Positions 16,114 through 24,009 of a stretch of 36,031 nt of DNA are shown one piece after another. Origin of the DNA: W1P20-047 sp051878795 (GTDB lineage Bacteria > Actinomycetota > Coriobacteriia > Coriobacteriales > Eggerthellaceae); contig JBJEKU010000098.1 of NCBI GenBank assembly GCA_051878795.1, positions 1-36,031 of the forward strand, written 5' to 3'. The translations under genes and the position numbers were made by a program. The notes under the pieces were generated by a model. It had not been told where the DNA came from, made no database searches, and saw nothing but the letters and a program-made list of their open reading frames with translations. Positions within the stretch are counted from its first letter, which is position 1; each line of letters begins with the position of its first letter.

Positions 16114-17304
16114 TTAGACCTGCTCGGGCATGGGCAGGCGGGCAACGCCGGTATCCACCGCCGCCTGGGCGACCGCGCGGGCAACACCTTCGGCGACGCG
16201 CGGATCCAAGACGCTGGGGATGATGTATTCGGCGCTACGGTCTTCGTCGGGGACCAGGTCGGAAATGGCCTGGGCGGCCGCCAGCTTCATGTCGTAGTTG
16301 ATGTCGCGCGCGCGGACTGCGAGCGCTCCGCGGAACAGGCCGGGGAAGCACAGCAGGTTGTTGATCTGGTTGGGCTTGTCGGAACGGCCGGTGCCCATGA
16401 CGGCAACGCCCGCGGCCTTGGCCTCGTCGTAACCGATTTCGGGGGTGGGGTTGGCCATGGCGAACACGATGGGGTCGCCTGCCATGTTCGCAATCATCTC
16501 CGGCTTGAGGGCACCCGCCACGGAAACGCCTACGAATACGTCGGCGCCTACGAGCGCATCGGCCAAGCCGCCCTGCATGCGGGTGGGATTGGTTTCCTCT
16601 GCCAGCTGCAGCTTGTGCCCGGGCAGCGGGTCGCGACCGGGGTACAGGATGCCGAATTCGTCCACCGCGGTGATGTCGGTGGCGCCTGCGTGCTGCATCA
16701 TCTTGATGATGGCCGTGCCGGCGGCGCCGGGGCCGTTCAGGACGATCTTCACGTTGGCGATGTCCTTGCCCACCACCTTGAGGGCGTTGAGCAGCGCGGC
16801 AGTCACCACCACGGCGGTGCCGTGCTGATCGTCGTGGAACACGGGGATGTCCAACTCGCGTTCCAGAACCCGCTCGATCTCGAAGCAGTCGGGGGACTTG
16901 ATGTCTTCCAGGTTGATGCCGCCGAAACTGGGGGCGATGGCCTTCACCGTCGCGATCACTTCCTCGGGGGTGTCCGCATCGATGCAGATGGGGAATGCAT
17001 TCACGCCGCCGAAGCGCTTGAACAGCACGCTCTTGCCCTCCATGACGGGCAGCGATGCGGTCGCGCCGATGTTGCCCAGGCCCAGAACCGCGGTTCCGTT
17101 GGAAACGACCGCGATGGTATTGGCCTTGCAGGTATAGCGGTAAGCGTCGTCGATGTTCTGCGCGATCTTGCGGCAGGGCTCGGCAACGCCAGGGGTGTAT
17201 GCGACGGACAGGTCGTCCACGTTCTCGATGGGAAGCTTCGCTACGGTTTCGATCTTTCCCTGGGCGGCCTCATGGCGAATCAGGGCCTCTGCGTAGAAAT
17301 CCAA
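16114..17304 (-). CDS. Malic enzyme (malate dehydrogenase, decarboxylating)
   Basis: It converts malate to pyruvate and CO2 with NAD(P) reduction. The 396 residues fit the short bacterial malic enzymes without a phosphotransacetylase domain. Motifs: LSVAYTPGVAEPCRKI (catalytic Tyr), MEGKSVLFKRFGGVNAFPICID (catalytic Lys), VFHDDQHGTAVVV (metal ligands), the Rossmann glycines in VLNGPGAAGTAI, and IVFAMANPTPEIGYDEA. The start codon is a TTG at 17304, supported by AAGGAGC six bases upstream; no better in-frame ATG exists nearby. NAD versus NADP preference is not decided here. It follows the M20 gene by 33 bases and precedes fumarase, forming a fumarate-malate-pyruvate segment that feeds nifJ. Confidence 0.93.
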   Translation of the reverse strand: MDFYAEALIRHEAAQGKIETVAKLPIENVDDLSVAYTPGVAEPCRKIAQNIDDAYRYTCKANTIAVVSNGTAVLGLGNIGATASLPVMEGKSVLFKRFGGVNAFPICIDADTPEEVIATVKAIAPSFGGINLEDIKSPDCFEIERVLERELDIPVFHDDQHGTAVVVTAALLNALKVVGKDIANVKIVLNGPGAAGTAIIKMMQHAGATDITAVDEFGILYPGRDPLPGHKLQLAEETNPTRMQGGLADALVGADVFVGVSVAGALKPEMIANMAGDPIVFAMANPTPEIGYDEAKAAGVAVMGTGRSDKPNQINNLLCFPGLFRGALAVRARDINYDMKLAAAQAISDLVPDEDRSAEYIIPSVLDPRVAEGVARAVAQAAVDTGVARLPMPEQV

Positions 17305-17337
17305 TTCTGCTCCTTCTCTGGCTCTGCTGAAGATGCG

Positions 17338-18471
17338 TTATTCCACAGCTGCAAGCTGCTTGTACACTTCCGTACCCACCTTGATGATGGGGTCGCGGAA
17401 GTCGAATTCGGTGGTATGGACGGGCGGGTACCCCATGCCGTTTCCCACGTAGAAGAAGCAGCCGGGGATGACGCGCGTGTAGTTGCCGAAGTCCTCCGAG
17501 GCGCGCACCGGGGACGGGGTGGGCAGGTTGTTCCACTTGATGCCCGCCGATTCGCAGGCATGGCGCACCTTATCGGCGCAGCCTGCGTCGTTGATGAGCG
17601 CGGGGAATTCGTCGTTGAAGCTGAAGTCGACCGTCATGCCCTGCTCCTTGGCGGACTGGGTGGCCATATCCTCGATGGCATGCTGCAGGTCGTTGATCTC
17701 GTCTTCGTACTGGGCGCGCAGGGTCATGGAGATGGTGCCCTCGCTGGCCTGGACGCCGAAGTTGAGCGAGCCCACGTCCACCTGCACGATGGTGCACATG
17801 ACGTAGCCCTTCTTGCCTTCGGGGTCGACCAGCTTGGGGATGGCATCGACGATCTTGGCGATGGCGAAGGCGGGGTTGATGCCGTTTTCCGGCTCCGCCG
17901 CGTGGCTGGGCGACCCGACCAAATGCACGGTCATGCCCTTCGAGGCGGGCATGGTGGGGCCGTTGGTCAGATGTACCTCGTCGATGGCCATGTCGCTCCA
18001 GTTGTGCAAGCCGTAGACCTCGCACGTGCCTTCTTCCAGCAGGGCGTTCACGGCGACGGGCGCGCCGACGCCTACTTCTTCGGCATCCTGGAACAAGAAG
18101 ACGATGTTGTAGGGCGATCCCTTCTGGTCCACTTCCAGGGCGAAGCAAGCCAGGGTGGCCGAATGGCCGTCGTGCCCGCACTTATGGGCGACGCCGGGAT
18201 TCTGGGAAGACCAGGGCAGGCAGATGCCCTCGTTCACGGGGACGGCGTCGAAGTCCGCGCGGAATGCGATGACAGGCTTGCCTTCGCCGGCGTTGTACTT
18301 GGCGTAGAAATAGCCGGCTGCAGGATCGACGATCTCGAGATTGGAGGTGTTCTCGCGCAAGAAGTCGATCAGGTGCTGCCTGGTCCAAACCTCCTGGCAC
18401 GACAATTCCGGATGAGCATGGAGCTCGTGGCGCAGCTGCTGCGCAAGCTCAAGATTCTGCGGGTTGATCAT
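17338..18471 (-). CDS. M20-family metal-dependent amidohydrolase (operon leader)
   Basis: The frame is open well upstream, but the ATG at 18471 follows GGGAGGAA and starts a typical M20 N-terminus, giving 377 residues. These cytosolic enzymes cleave amide bonds in N-acyl amino acids, hippurate-like compounds or peptides using one or two metal ions. Visible ligands and motifs: HELHAHPELSCQE, FRADFDAVP (catalytic Asp), AHKCGHDGHSATL (Cys and His ligands), FQDAEEVGVGAP (catalytic Glu and ligand Glu), GSPSHAAEPENG (dimerisation-domain His) and RASEDFGNY. The substrate is unknown. It is the first gene of the operon running through malic enzyme and fumarase. Confidence 0.9.
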   Translation of the reverse strand: MINPQNLELAQQLRHELHAHPELSCQEVWTRQHLIDFLRENTSNLEIVDPAAGYFYAKYNAGEGKPVIAFRADFDAVPVNEGICLPWSSQNPGVAHKCGHDGHSATLACFALEVDQKGSPYNIVFLFQDAEEVGVGAPVAVNALLEEGTCEVYGLHNWSDMAIDEVHLTNGPTMPASKGMTVHLVGSPSHAAEPENGINPAFAIAKIVDAIPKLVDPEGKKGYVMCTIVQVDVGSLNFGVQASEGTISMTLRAQYEDEINDLQHAIEDMATQSAKEQGMTVDFSFNDEFPALINDAGCADKVRHACESAGIKWNNLPTPSPVRASEDFGNYTRVIPGCFFYVGNGMGYPPVHTTEFDFRDPIIKVGTEVYKQLAAVE

Positions 18472-18637
18472 CGTTCCTCCCTGCATATTCAAAGCCCGTG
18501 TGGCTGCAGTTGCGGGCGCAGCCTGTTCCCAACTCATGAATTTTACACCCGAAAGCGCCCAAGAGGGCAACGCAGGCCCAGCTTTGGGACAGCTTAAGTA
18601 ACAAAGCCACGGAAAACCCTCGCTTTCCAGCAAAATT

Positions 18638-18651
18638 GGTACACTTGTTCG
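18638..18651. promoter_or_regulatory. LexA (SOS) box upstream of the Y-family polymerase
   Basis: On the minus strand the site reads CGAACAAGTGTACC. It matches the Gram-positive LexA consensus CGAACRNRYGTTYC at 13 of 14 positions (A for T in the third position of the right half). It lies 58 bases ahead of the polymerase ATG and about 167 bases from the divergent M20 start. This implies DNA-damage induction of the polymerase. Confidence 0.75.
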
Positions 18652-18708
18652 TGTTTTCAAGGTGGAAGCGCTTAAGAAAGACAAGGGAAGGCGAAGGGAG
18701 GAAAGCAG

Positions 18709-20010
18709 ATGGAAACACAAGAAGGCACCGGCTGGGAGCGAAGCTATCTGTGCATCGACCTGAAATCCTTCTACGCCTCCTGCGAATGCGTGGAACGCGG
18801 GCTGGACCCCATGACCACCGACCTGGTGGTGGCCGACCCCGAACGCAGCGACAGGACCATCTGCCTTGCGGTCTCGCCCTCGCTCAAGGCGAAGGGGGTG
18901 CGCAACCGCTGCAGGGTCTTCCAGATACCCCAGGGCATGGACTACATCATGGCCCCTCCCCGCATGGCCCTGTACATACGATATTCGGCGCGCATCTACC
19001 AGACCATGCTGCGCTTCGTTTCGGAAGACGACATACACGTCTATTCCATCGACGAGGCTTTCCTGGACGTGACCGACTACCTGGCCTTCCACAAGTGCAG
19101 CGCCCGGCAGCTGGGCGAGCACATACGCCAGGCCATCCTGCAGGACACAGGTATCCCCGCCACCTGCGGGCTGGGCAGCAACCTGTATCTGGCCAAGGTG
19201 GCGCTGGACATCACCGCCAAGCACAGCCCCGATTTCTTCGGCGTCCTAGACGAACAGAGCTACCAAGCCACCATGTGGGACCACCGCCCCATCACCGACT
19301 TCTGGCGCGTGGGGCCGGGCACCGCACGGCGCCTGAAGAAGCTGGGGCTGGAAACCATGGGGCAGGTGGCCCTGTATGCCAACCCGGAACGGCTGTACAA
19401 GGAGCTGGGCATCGACGCGGAGATACTGATCGACCACGCCTGGGGCAAGGAACCCGTCACCATCGCCGACATCAAGGCCTACCGCAGACGCTCGCACAGC
19501 CTGACCAACGGACAGGTGCTGCCCTGCGGCTATACGCCCGCAGAAGCGCGCATCATCGTGACGGAGATGGTGGACCAAAGCTGCCTGGACATGGTCGCCA
19601 AGGGGCTGGTCGCACCGTCGGTGTCGCTTGCGGTGCACTGCAGCGTCGGAGAATGGGGGCAGGCGCTCTACGATGGCGCAACCGTGCGCTTCCCCGCACC
19701 CACCAACGCCCGCAGCATCGTGCTTCCCCGCGTGCTCGCGGCCTACGACCGCATGGCCTGCAGCGACGCGAAGATCCACCGGATCATGATCACCTGCAAC
19801 GACGTGCAGGAGGAAAGCCAGGTACAGCAAAGCCTGTTCGAGGGCTGCGACCCCGGGCTGGAACGCGAGCGCCAGCGCCAGGAAACCATCCTGGACGTGA
19901 AACGGCGCTTCGGGAAGAACTCGCTGGTACGCGGCACCGACCTTATGCCCAAAGCAACCCAGATGGAACGGAACCTGCAGATAGGAGGCCACAGAAGCGG
20001 TGAGCAGTAA
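18709..20010 (+). CDS. Y-family DNA polymerase (UmuC/UvrX/YqjW-like translesion polymerase)
   Basis: The ATG at 18709 follows GGGAGG and gives 433 residues. Y-family enzymes copy damaged templates. Palm and finger motifs: YLCIDLKSFYASCECVERG (about 10-28, first catalytic Asp and steric gate), VYSIDEAFLDVTDYL (about 115-129, catalytic Asp-Glu), GLGSNLYLAKVALDI (helix-hairpin lead-in) and RVGPGTARRLKKLG-ETMGQVA (about 202-222). The sequence is closer to the UmuC/UvrX branch of Gram-positives than to DinB (for example LKAKGVRNRCRVFQIP). The end overlaps the next small gene by 11 bases. The upstream LexA box points to SOS control. Confidence 0.92.
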   Translation: METQEGTGWERSYLCIDLKSFYASCECVERGLDPMTTDLVVADPERSDRTICLAVSPSLKAKGVRNRCRVFQIPQGMDYIMAPPRMALYIRYSARIYQTMLRFVSEDDIHVYSIDEAFLDVTDYLAFHKCSARQLGEHIRQAILQDTGIPATCGLGSNLYLAKVALDITAKHSPDFFGVLDEQSYQATMWDHRPITDFWRVGPGTARRLKKLGLETMGQVALYANPERLYKELGIDAEILIDHAWGKEPVTIADIKAYRRRSHSLTNGQVLPCGYTPAEARIIVTEMVDQSCLDMVAKGLVAPSVSLAVHCSVGEWGQALYDGATVRFPAPTNARSIVLPRVLAAYDRMACSDAKIHRIMITCNDVQEESQVQQSLFEGCDPGLERERQRQETILDVKRRFGKNSLVRGTDLMPKATQMERNLQIGGHRSGEQ

Positions 20011-20224
20011 GTACGACAACATGCCTCTGGTGGACAAGCGGGGACACACCATCCACCGCATGCCCCCTTCCGAACGGGCGAAGATCTTCATGCCCTTCGA
20101 CGCGCTGAAGGGCCTGCGGGAAGCATTGCGCGAGACCGAAGACCGGGAGGAACTGGCAGGCGCGCCCACGCTTGCCCCCGAACCCTTCGAAGCCGCGCCC
20201 GACGAGGCACCCGATATCCCCTAA
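20000..20224 (+). CDS. Small protein coupled to the Y-family polymerase (YolD-like position)
   Basis: Seventy-four residues start at a GTG that overlaps the polymerase 3' end by 11 bases, with AGGAGG (19983-19988) eleven bases upstream; an in-frame ATG at 20021 is an alternative start. The conserved-looking core is HRMPPSERAKIFMPFDALKGLREAL. It resembles the short proteins (RAAQF-PFAALTGY type) that follow UmuC/UvrX genes in Firmicutes, where YolD-like partners are thought to help the polymerase as UmuD does in E. coli. The tail is acidic and Pro/Ala-rich. Function is inferred from position and weak motif similarity. Confidence 0.72.
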   Translation: MSSKYDNMPLVDKRGHTIHRMPPSERAKIFMPFDALKGLREALRETEDREELAGAPTLAPEPFEAAPDEAPDIP

Positions 20225-20479
20225 CGAACGGACGGCAGGAGCACCGCAACCCGCAGCGATGGAATCGGCTCCGAAAGCGGCTTCGGCGAGAGCGCGCGGA
20301 TGGAGCAGCGGGCGGGCAGAGTCGGCCCCGAGGCCCGCTTCGGAGGGGGTCCCGCCAACAGCCGCAGCGTGAACGCATCCACGACGCAAGCGCACCCGCC
20401 GCAAACCCGGCACGAGTTCCGGCAACGCAGGCGCGCCCGCCGCATGGAGCGGCAGGCGCGCCGTGGATGGCAGGGAACG

Positions 20480-20496
20480 TGCCGCATCTTGCGGCA
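20480..20496 (-). terminator. Short hairpin after the second M20 gene
   Basis: TGCCGCA (20480-20486) and TGCGGCA (20490-20496) form a 7-bp stem with a 3-base loop, six bases beyond the M20 stop codon on the minus strand. No T-run follows, so termination is uncertain. Confidence 0.4.
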
Positions 20497-20502
20497 ACAG
20501 CT

Positions 20503-21702
20503 TTACGCCAGGGTATCCAGGGCGTACTGGACGGCGAACATAACGCCGTTCTTCAGCACGGATTCGTCGATGGTGAAGTAGCAGCTGTGCTGCGGATAGA
20601 CCGCACCCACTTCGGGGTTGCGCGTTCCCAAAAAGGCGAATACACCGGGCACGTGGCGCAGGTACTCGGAGAAGTCCTCGCCGGCAAGGGTGCCATCGTA
20701 AGCGCCCAGCCCCTCTTCGCCGAACAGCTTGCGCACGGCGCCTTCCGCGCGGGCAGCGCAGGCAGGGTCGTTTGCCAAGCCGCAGTGGCCGTCTTCCCAA
20801 CGCAGCTCGGCGGTGGCGCCCAGGCCTTCGGCAACACGCTCCACGATCTTGGAAATACGCTCGGGCATCTGCCTGCGCATATTCTCGGTCCAGGTACGCA
20901 CGGTGCCCGTCATATAAGCGCCTCCGGAAACGATGTTGCGCGCGCTGCCGCCATGGATTTCGCCGATGGTCAGGACGGTGGGCTCGAAGGGCGAGATATC
21001 GCGACTGACCAGCACCTGCAGGGTCACCACCAGCTCGGCGGCGACCACCACGGCGTCGACGCCCTTGTGCGGCATGGACCCATGCGCGCTCGCACCTTCG
21101 ATGTCGATGCGGAACCAGTCGGTATTGGCCATGCGCTGGCCGGGCTGGCAGTTGATCTTGCCCGCTTCCAAATCGGACCAGATATGCATGCCGAACATGC
21201 TGTCCACACCGGCGAGCACGCCATAGCCGATCATCTCGAAAGCGCCTTTGGTCACTTCCTCCGCCGGCTGGAAGATCAGTCGGATCTCGCCTTTCAGGCG
21301 GTCGCGCATCTGGTTCAGGATGCGCGCAGCGCCCAGCAGCATGGCGGTGTGCGCGTCATGACCGCAGGTATGGGCCACGCCCGGGTATTTGGAAACGTAT
21401 TCGGCCTCGATGCGTTCTTGGATGGGAAGCGCATCGATGTCGGCACGCATGCCCAGGCGGTAGGCGGGGTTGCCATCTTCGTCGTAGGCGCCCGGCGCCT
21501 CGCCCTTGATGGTAGCGACCACGCCGGTGGCTGCCATGTGCTTGTAGGGGATGCCCATTTCATCGAGCTGTTCGCTGATGAACTTCTGGGTGTTGTATTC
21601 CTCCAGGGAAAGCTCCGGGTACTGGTGCAGGTAACGCCTGTCGGCGATCACCTTCTCTTCCAGGTCCAGGGCCATCTGCCGTACTTGCTCGCTCACGTCC
21701 AT
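20503..21702 (-). CDS. M20-family amidohydrolase / N-acyl-L-amino acid hydrolase
   Basis: A second M20 enzyme, 399 residues, with AGGAG (21708-21712) before its ATG. Motifs are the classic hippurate hydrolase/IAA-amide hydrolase set: RRYLHQYPELSLEEYNT, GMRADIDALPI (catalytic Asp), AHTCGHDAHTAMLLGAA, LIFQPAEEVTKGA (catalytic Glu pair), GMHIWSDLEAGKI, ASAHGSMPHKGVD and GTLAGEDFSEYL. It differs enough from the M20 enzyme at 17338-18471 that recent duplication is unlikely. It is probably transcribed alone; a cytosolic amide or N-acyl amino acid substrate is expected but not identifiable. Confidence 0.92.
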   Translation of the reverse strand: MDVSEQVRQMALDLEEKVIADRRYLHQYPELSLEEYNTQKFISEQLDEMGIPYKHMAATGVVATIKGEAPGAYDEDGNPAYRLGMRADIDALPIQERIEAEYVSKYPGVAHTCGHDAHTAMLLGAARILNQMRDRLKGEIRLIFQPAEEVTKGAFEMIGYGVLAGVDSMFGMHIWSDLEAGKINCQPGQRMANTDWFRIDIEGASAHGSMPHKGVDAVVVAAELVVTLQVLVSRDISPFEPTVLTIGEIHGGSARNIVSGGAYMTGTVRTWTENMRRQMPERISKIVERVAEGLGATAELRWEDGHCGLANDPACAARAEGAVRKLFGEEGLGAYDGTLAGEDFSEYLRHVPGVFAFLGTRNPEVGAVYPQHSCYFTIDESVLKNGVMFAVQYALDTLA

Positions 21703-21712
21703 ATATGCTCCT

Positions 21713-22187
21713 AGTCACGCAAACCCCGCTATCCGCACGCTGGCAGAAGGCCTCGCAGCCGAATGACCCGACCAGTCCGGCGCACCGGCATACCGGCAGC
21801 CCCGGCGCCTCGCCTGCAAACCCACAGGGGGCAGGCATGCGCCTTGCGCCCGCGCTTCACCCGCAGGGAAACGAGCTGCGCGAGAAGGGCCCGGCGCCAA
21901 TCGCCATGTGCATCGCGGAAGAGGGGCGATGTTCATCCCCTCCATCGTAGACCCGGCCCCGCGTCCTGCAGAAAAAATCCAGGTGACGGGCGAATACGCT
22001 TCATAAGTGGAAGAGGGCGGCACTGCAACGGAAACCCAAATGAGCAACACCCAAGCAGGATAATGACCCTATAGACACCGGCGACGCCCTTTCTTAGGCG
22101 CTTCCTTCAGTCCCACCTAATGCGACACTGCACATATGCGGTATACTTAAAACATATTTTCTGTTTATAGTAGTCGGAAGAGTGGAT
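21713..22187. other. Intergenic region between divergent genes, composition shift
   Basis: No convincing gene is present. The left part is GC-rich backbone-like DNA. From about 22080 the sequence turns AT-rich and stays so through the ATPase cassette, marking a likely insertion boundary. TATACT (22142-22147) and TATAGT (22166-22171) are possible -10 boxes for the cassette, without clear -35 partners. GGAAGAG (22176-22182) is the ribosome binding site of the ATPase gene. Confidence 0.45.
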
Positions 22188-23363
22188 ATGAAACTACTAA
22201 AGGTTTACTTCGACCATCTCGCAATGTTCGAAGGAGGAATATTCGATATCGACCTATTCGCCTCCGACCGCGTGTCGGCATCCGATGAATCAACCTTCGG
22301 TTTGGAAAGGCACCTTCACACCAACAACATTGTGGCGCTAGCTGGAATCAATGCCTCGGGGAAGACAACTGCATTGAACCTCTTGGAGCTCGCATGCCGA
22401 ATAACGGATGGCTCTCCCGCACGCGGCAGCGGTCTCCCATCAACACTGCCGACCGCAATCAACGGGTCTTCCGTATTCAAATGCGTCGCATGGCACGACG
22501 GTTCCGTCTATCTGATTAAATCGGTGCTCGAAGCGAATTGGGGCGAAAACGACGATCCCGCACTTCATTTCTCCGACGAAACGGTATATTCCCTGCCGGC
22601 AAAAGCCCTCAAAAAAGGAATTCTAGAATCCTGGGATAGCATCGAAGCGCTCGCTTCGCCAATATGCGCCCGTGCTCAAACACCCGATTCTTGGATGATG
22701 CTCACCTCGCCAGACGTCTCAATCGCTGCCGCCGTCTTCGCCAAGGATTTCGGGCAGCGCGTTCGCACGATAAGCGTACGAGATAGAGAATTCCGCCTCA
22801 CCGAACAATTCGATGGCCTCGATGACGTACTTCGCGTTTTCGACCCAAATATCGAGCATCTTGAAGTGAATGACTCCGGACGTGCTTTCGGGTTGACTTT
22901 TTCGGGTAGAAATCCTCTCACTCTCTCTGAAGCCGGACTAACCGAAGTACTCTCCTCTGGCACCGTACGGGGCTTAGGACTAGTGCAGCGAGCTATGAGA
23001 GCTTTACGCTCTGGCGGCTACTTACTGGTGGATGAGATTGAAAACCATCTGAATCGCCAATTGGTCGATGTTGTCTTGGATTTGTTCGCTGCAACGGAAA
23101 CCAACCCCAAGGGCGCAACCTTGGTTTTCACAACCCACTACCCGCAGCTTCTCGATCACGTACATCGCAAGGACAACGTGTACTTCCTCGTACGCGAAAA
23201 CGAAAACGGCACGCATGCCGTGAAGTACTGCAATCGAGTGAAGCGCATAGAGAACAAGAAATCCGAGGTATTCGTCTCTAATTTCATTAAGGGCACCGCA
23301 CCGAGGTACTCTGACGTTCGAACCCTGAAGGAACTTGTGGCGAAAGAAGTCGGCGATGAGTAG
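22188..23363 (+). CDS. ABC/RecF-type AAA ATPase of a two-gene cassette
   Basis: The ATG at 22188 is favoured over the GTG at 22182 because GGAAGAG lies five bases before it; this gives 391 residues. Walker A is GINASGKTT (53-61), the ABC-like signature LSSGTVRGLGL lies at about 254, and Walker B is YLLVDEIENHLNR (about 278-290), followed by FTTHYPQLLDH (switch His). This is the AAA-15/OLD-like ATPase core found in many phage defence systems (OLD, AbiL, PARIS, RloA and retron-associated ATPases). No nuclease domain is fused; that role may fall to the next gene, which overlaps by eight bases. GC is lower than in the backbone, suggesting transfer. No named system is a confident match. Confidence 0.85.
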   Translation: MKLLKVYFDHLAMFEGGIFDIDLFASDRVSASDESTFGLERHLHTNNIVALAGINASGKTTALNLLELACRITDGSPARGSGLPSTLPTAINGSSVFKCVAWHDGSVYLIKSVLEANWGENDDPALHFSDETVYSLPAKALKKGILESWDSIEALASPICARAQTPDSWMMLTSPDVSIAAAVFAKDFGQRVRTISVRDREFRLTEQFDGLDDVLRVFDPNIEHLEVNDSGRAFGLTFSGRNPLTLSEAGLTEVLSSGTVRGLGLVQRAMRALRSGGYLLVDEIENHLNRQLVDVVLDLFAATETNPKGATLVFTTHYPQLLDHVHRKDNVYFLVRENENGTHAVKYCNRVKRIENKKSEVFVSNFIKGTAPRYSDVRTLKELVAKEVGDE

Positions 23364-23883
23364 CGCTGCCTTCGACCTGACGGGATACCATCCGATTATT
23401 TCTTGCGAGGGCACTGCCGAGCAGATTGCCATAGAAACCCTGCTTAGCAAAGATGCGCTCATCTTCCCCAAAGCCGATGTTGTAAGTGTTACCCGAACAC
23501 GTAAAGCAGCCGATATCCAAACCGAATTCCTGAACTATGACTACGACTGGCCGGTGTGCATAATTAGAATCCTTGACTCACGAAAGGAACGGTTCAAGCT
23601 GGGCAATCTGTACTCAGAACGCTTTCCGGTACTCAGCTATGTAACACATCCGGAGATGGAAGTGCTTGCAATCATCCGTGAAGATGCATGGAACCAGTGG
23701 CACAAGAGCCGCAAGAAACCGAGCGACTTCTGTAAACAGGAGCTCGGAATGAGCGAGATAAAGCGTGCAAACTTTCTCAAAGATTATTGGGATGCCGACT
23801 CGCTAACTGCCGCTGCTTGCGAGTATCGGCGCCTTTCTAAAATCCCCAAGGGAGAACTCTGCCTGGCCGACCTCATTCGATAA
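23356..23883 (+). CDS. Small TOPRIM/RloB-like partner of the AAA ATPase
   Basis: The frame is open from 23335, but the ATG at 23356 overlaps the ATPase stop in an ATGAGTAG junction, giving 175 residues and implying coupling. The N-terminus, HPIISCEGTAEQIAIETLL (12-30), fits the start of TOPRIM and RloB folds (hydrophobic strand, then Glu-Gly-x-x-Glu). A second strand ending in an acidic residue follows (CIIRILDSRKERFKLG, 68-83), then THPEMEVLAII (97-107), similar in layout to the RloB Asn-Pro-x-x-Glu segment, and KKPSDFCKQELGM. The tail ends KIPKGELCLADLIR. I infer an effector nuclease or nuclease-like protein. I do not recognise the exact family. Confidence 0.72.
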   Translation: MSSAAFDLTGYHPIISCEGTAEQIAIETLLSKDALIFPKADVVSVTRTRKAADIQTEFLNYDYDWPVCIIRILDSRKERFKLGNLYSERFPVLSYVTHPEMEVLAIIREDAWNQWHKSRKKPSDFCKQELGMSEIKRANFLKDYWDADSLTAAACEYRRLSKIPKGELCLADLIR

Positions 23884-23930
23884 AACCGTCGAGCACGACC
23901 AACGGCGAGCAAAATCAACGTAACCCAAAA

Positions 23931-23958
23931 CGAGGGGCCCGGCAATCCGGGCCCCTCG
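23931..23958 (-). terminator. Strong intrinsic terminator of nifJ
   Basis: A 12-bp perfect stem (CGAGGGGCCCGG 23931-23942 / CCGGGCCCCTCG 23947-23958) with a 4-base loop is followed on the minus strand by TTTT. It lies about 50 bases past the nifJ stop codon and may also stop the convergent cassette transcript. Confidence 0.88.
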
Positions 23959-24009
23959 GTGGTTGCTCACTGCGTCAGCGACGCATGATGCGGTATGTTC
24001 GCGCGCTCC

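Noticed and set aside
15511..18597. Open frame of about 1000 codons antisense to fumarase, malic enzyme and M20.
   Set aside because: Same high-GC shadow effect; all three minus-strand genes have catalytic motifs and ribosome binding sites.
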